From Camarhynchus parvulus (taxonomy: Eukaryota; Chordata; Aves; Passeriformes; Thraupidae), in the NCBI RefSeq assembly GCF_901933205.1, contig NC_044572.1, positions 31,382,001-31,446,000 of the forward strand: DNA of 64,000 nt, read 5' to 3'. The position numbers were made by a program, and so were the translations under genes. Of this stretch, positions 63,109 through 64,000 are shown in pieces. How positions within the stretch are numbered: position 1 is the first letter of the stretch; each line of letters opens with the position of its first letter. Below the pieces are notes generated by a model. It did no database searches. It saw only the letters and a program-made list of their open reading frames with translations, and was not told the origin of the DNA.

Positions 63109-64000
63109 ACACATGGATTAATTTGTATTTCCATTTAAAACAATGTGCAATTAAAACTGTGGTTTTGCAGTCAGGATTCTTTTTCCAGACAAACTTTTTT
63201 TTTTCCCTGTGCATTTTGTTTTGAAAGTTTGTTTCTTTTCTAATGCTGGGGTACAATATTCTATCTGGAGTTCTTTCCTCTTTTTTCATTCTCTTCTTCA
63301 CTCTCAATGAAAAGATATGACTGACTGGCAACAATGTCCATCTTTCCAGGTTAATTTCATGTGTGATTCCAGCTGGCTTCCTTTGATGTTTCAGACATTT
63401 TATCTCAGGTTCTCAGTATCAGTGTAAGACAAAGAGCTAATTCTACCCTGAATCTGAAACTTCCAATTTAGCAATATTGCTTTGCTGTATCTTGTGGTTT
63501 TGTTCTGGATCTGGGACACAGTTTTGTTTTTTTTTTTCTCAATATTGATTTAGATAATCCCAGGTGAAAGAATGGCATCATGTAAGTAATAATGATTATT
63601 TCTTTGACTATGCCAAATATCAGACACAAAACTATCAGAAAAATAAAGAACATAGAGGAAGGGGACAAATGGCCACCATAAAGAGCTTAAATGAAATAAG
63701 ATAAAACACTATTTGCATATTTCATGGATAAGTACTGAATTAGGTTTGTTTTTTTTAATTAATGCTAAGGTAAATGTCATGTAATACATGCAGTAACCAG
63801 AATACTTTCTTCTCATTATCAAAATCTTTCCAAGGAAAAATCTTACTTTTTCTTATTCTGAATCACAATGTGGTTTCTCTCCAGAAAAAATGTTGACAAA
63901 AAGAGAATATTTCCAATTCTAAACTTGCAGCAGTAGTAAACAGCATCAGCAGATTTAAGGGAGCCTTTACTTTACAAGAGATTTTGTATTCCTAATTTTT
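63109..64000. other. Gene-free unique sequence
   Basis: No gene is supported. It is AT-rich with short T runs near 63197-63204, 63527-63538 and 63748-63756. Nothing else stands out. Confidence 0.55.

Noticed and set aside
62898..63334. Open frames of 66-142 codons through the CCCTT array, rich in Gly-Arg-Glu-Lys or Pro-Ser-Leu
   Set aside because: Same artefact: a stop-free repeat with short flanks.
1..64000. tRNA or rRNA genes
   Set aside because: I saw no paired A-box and B-box with a cloverleaf and no rRNA-like stretch while reading, although a dedicated scan was not possible.

Overview
The window reads as noncoding DNA from a bird genome, probably a songbird. The evidence is its repeats. 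There are three clear copies and one remnant of the 3' end of the CR1 LINE, each with bird-type tail sequence. There is one solo long terminal repeat (LTR) whose sequence resembles an ERVL-type family that I recall as common in passerines. Base composition is AT-rich by eye, and no bacterial-style gene organisation is present. I found no protein-coding gene, tRNA or rRNA that I can defend, so the stretch behaves like a gene desert or a very long intron.

Layout. 1-19 kb: unique AT-rich DNA with CR1 fragments at 4.6 kb (+), 11.5 kb (-) and 17.7 kb (+), plus small tandem duplications. 19.75-20.43 kb: a complete solo LTR on the minus strand, flanked by a perfect 5-bp target-site duplication. 20.4-34 kb: unique DNA with a 12-bp hairpin at 22.5 kb, a (GT)n microsatellite at 28.8 kb, an A-rich tract at 27.9 kb, and stretches that look like candidate conserved regulatory DNA. 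34.5-35.1 kb: a patch with many CpGs compared with its surroundings, the strongest candidate regulatory element. 35.7-36.4 kb: the longest open reading frame (230 codons, minus strand), with no recognisable family. 37.4-37.8 kb: a second candidate regulatory stretch, containing a perfect octamer. 46.8-47.0 kb: a (TTTTC)n array of about 220 bp. 54.7 kb: a short CR1 remnant. 58.1-58.5 kb: another candidate regulatory stretch. 60.97-61.09 kb: a long imperfect hairpin whose non-Watson-Crick pairs are all G-U on the plus strand. 62.94-63.11 kb: 34 uninterrupted CCCTT units, read as AAGGG on the minus strand.

No set of genes works together here. What can be said concerns transposon history, unstable repeats and possible long-range regulatory DNA. 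The regulatory calls rest on appearance (retained CpGs, transcription-factor core motifs, absence of repeats) and need alignment to other birds. I did not find a convincing new biological system. The observations most worth testing are the hairpin at 61 kb, the pure AAGGG array, the CpG-rich patch at 34.6 kb and the 230-codon frame.
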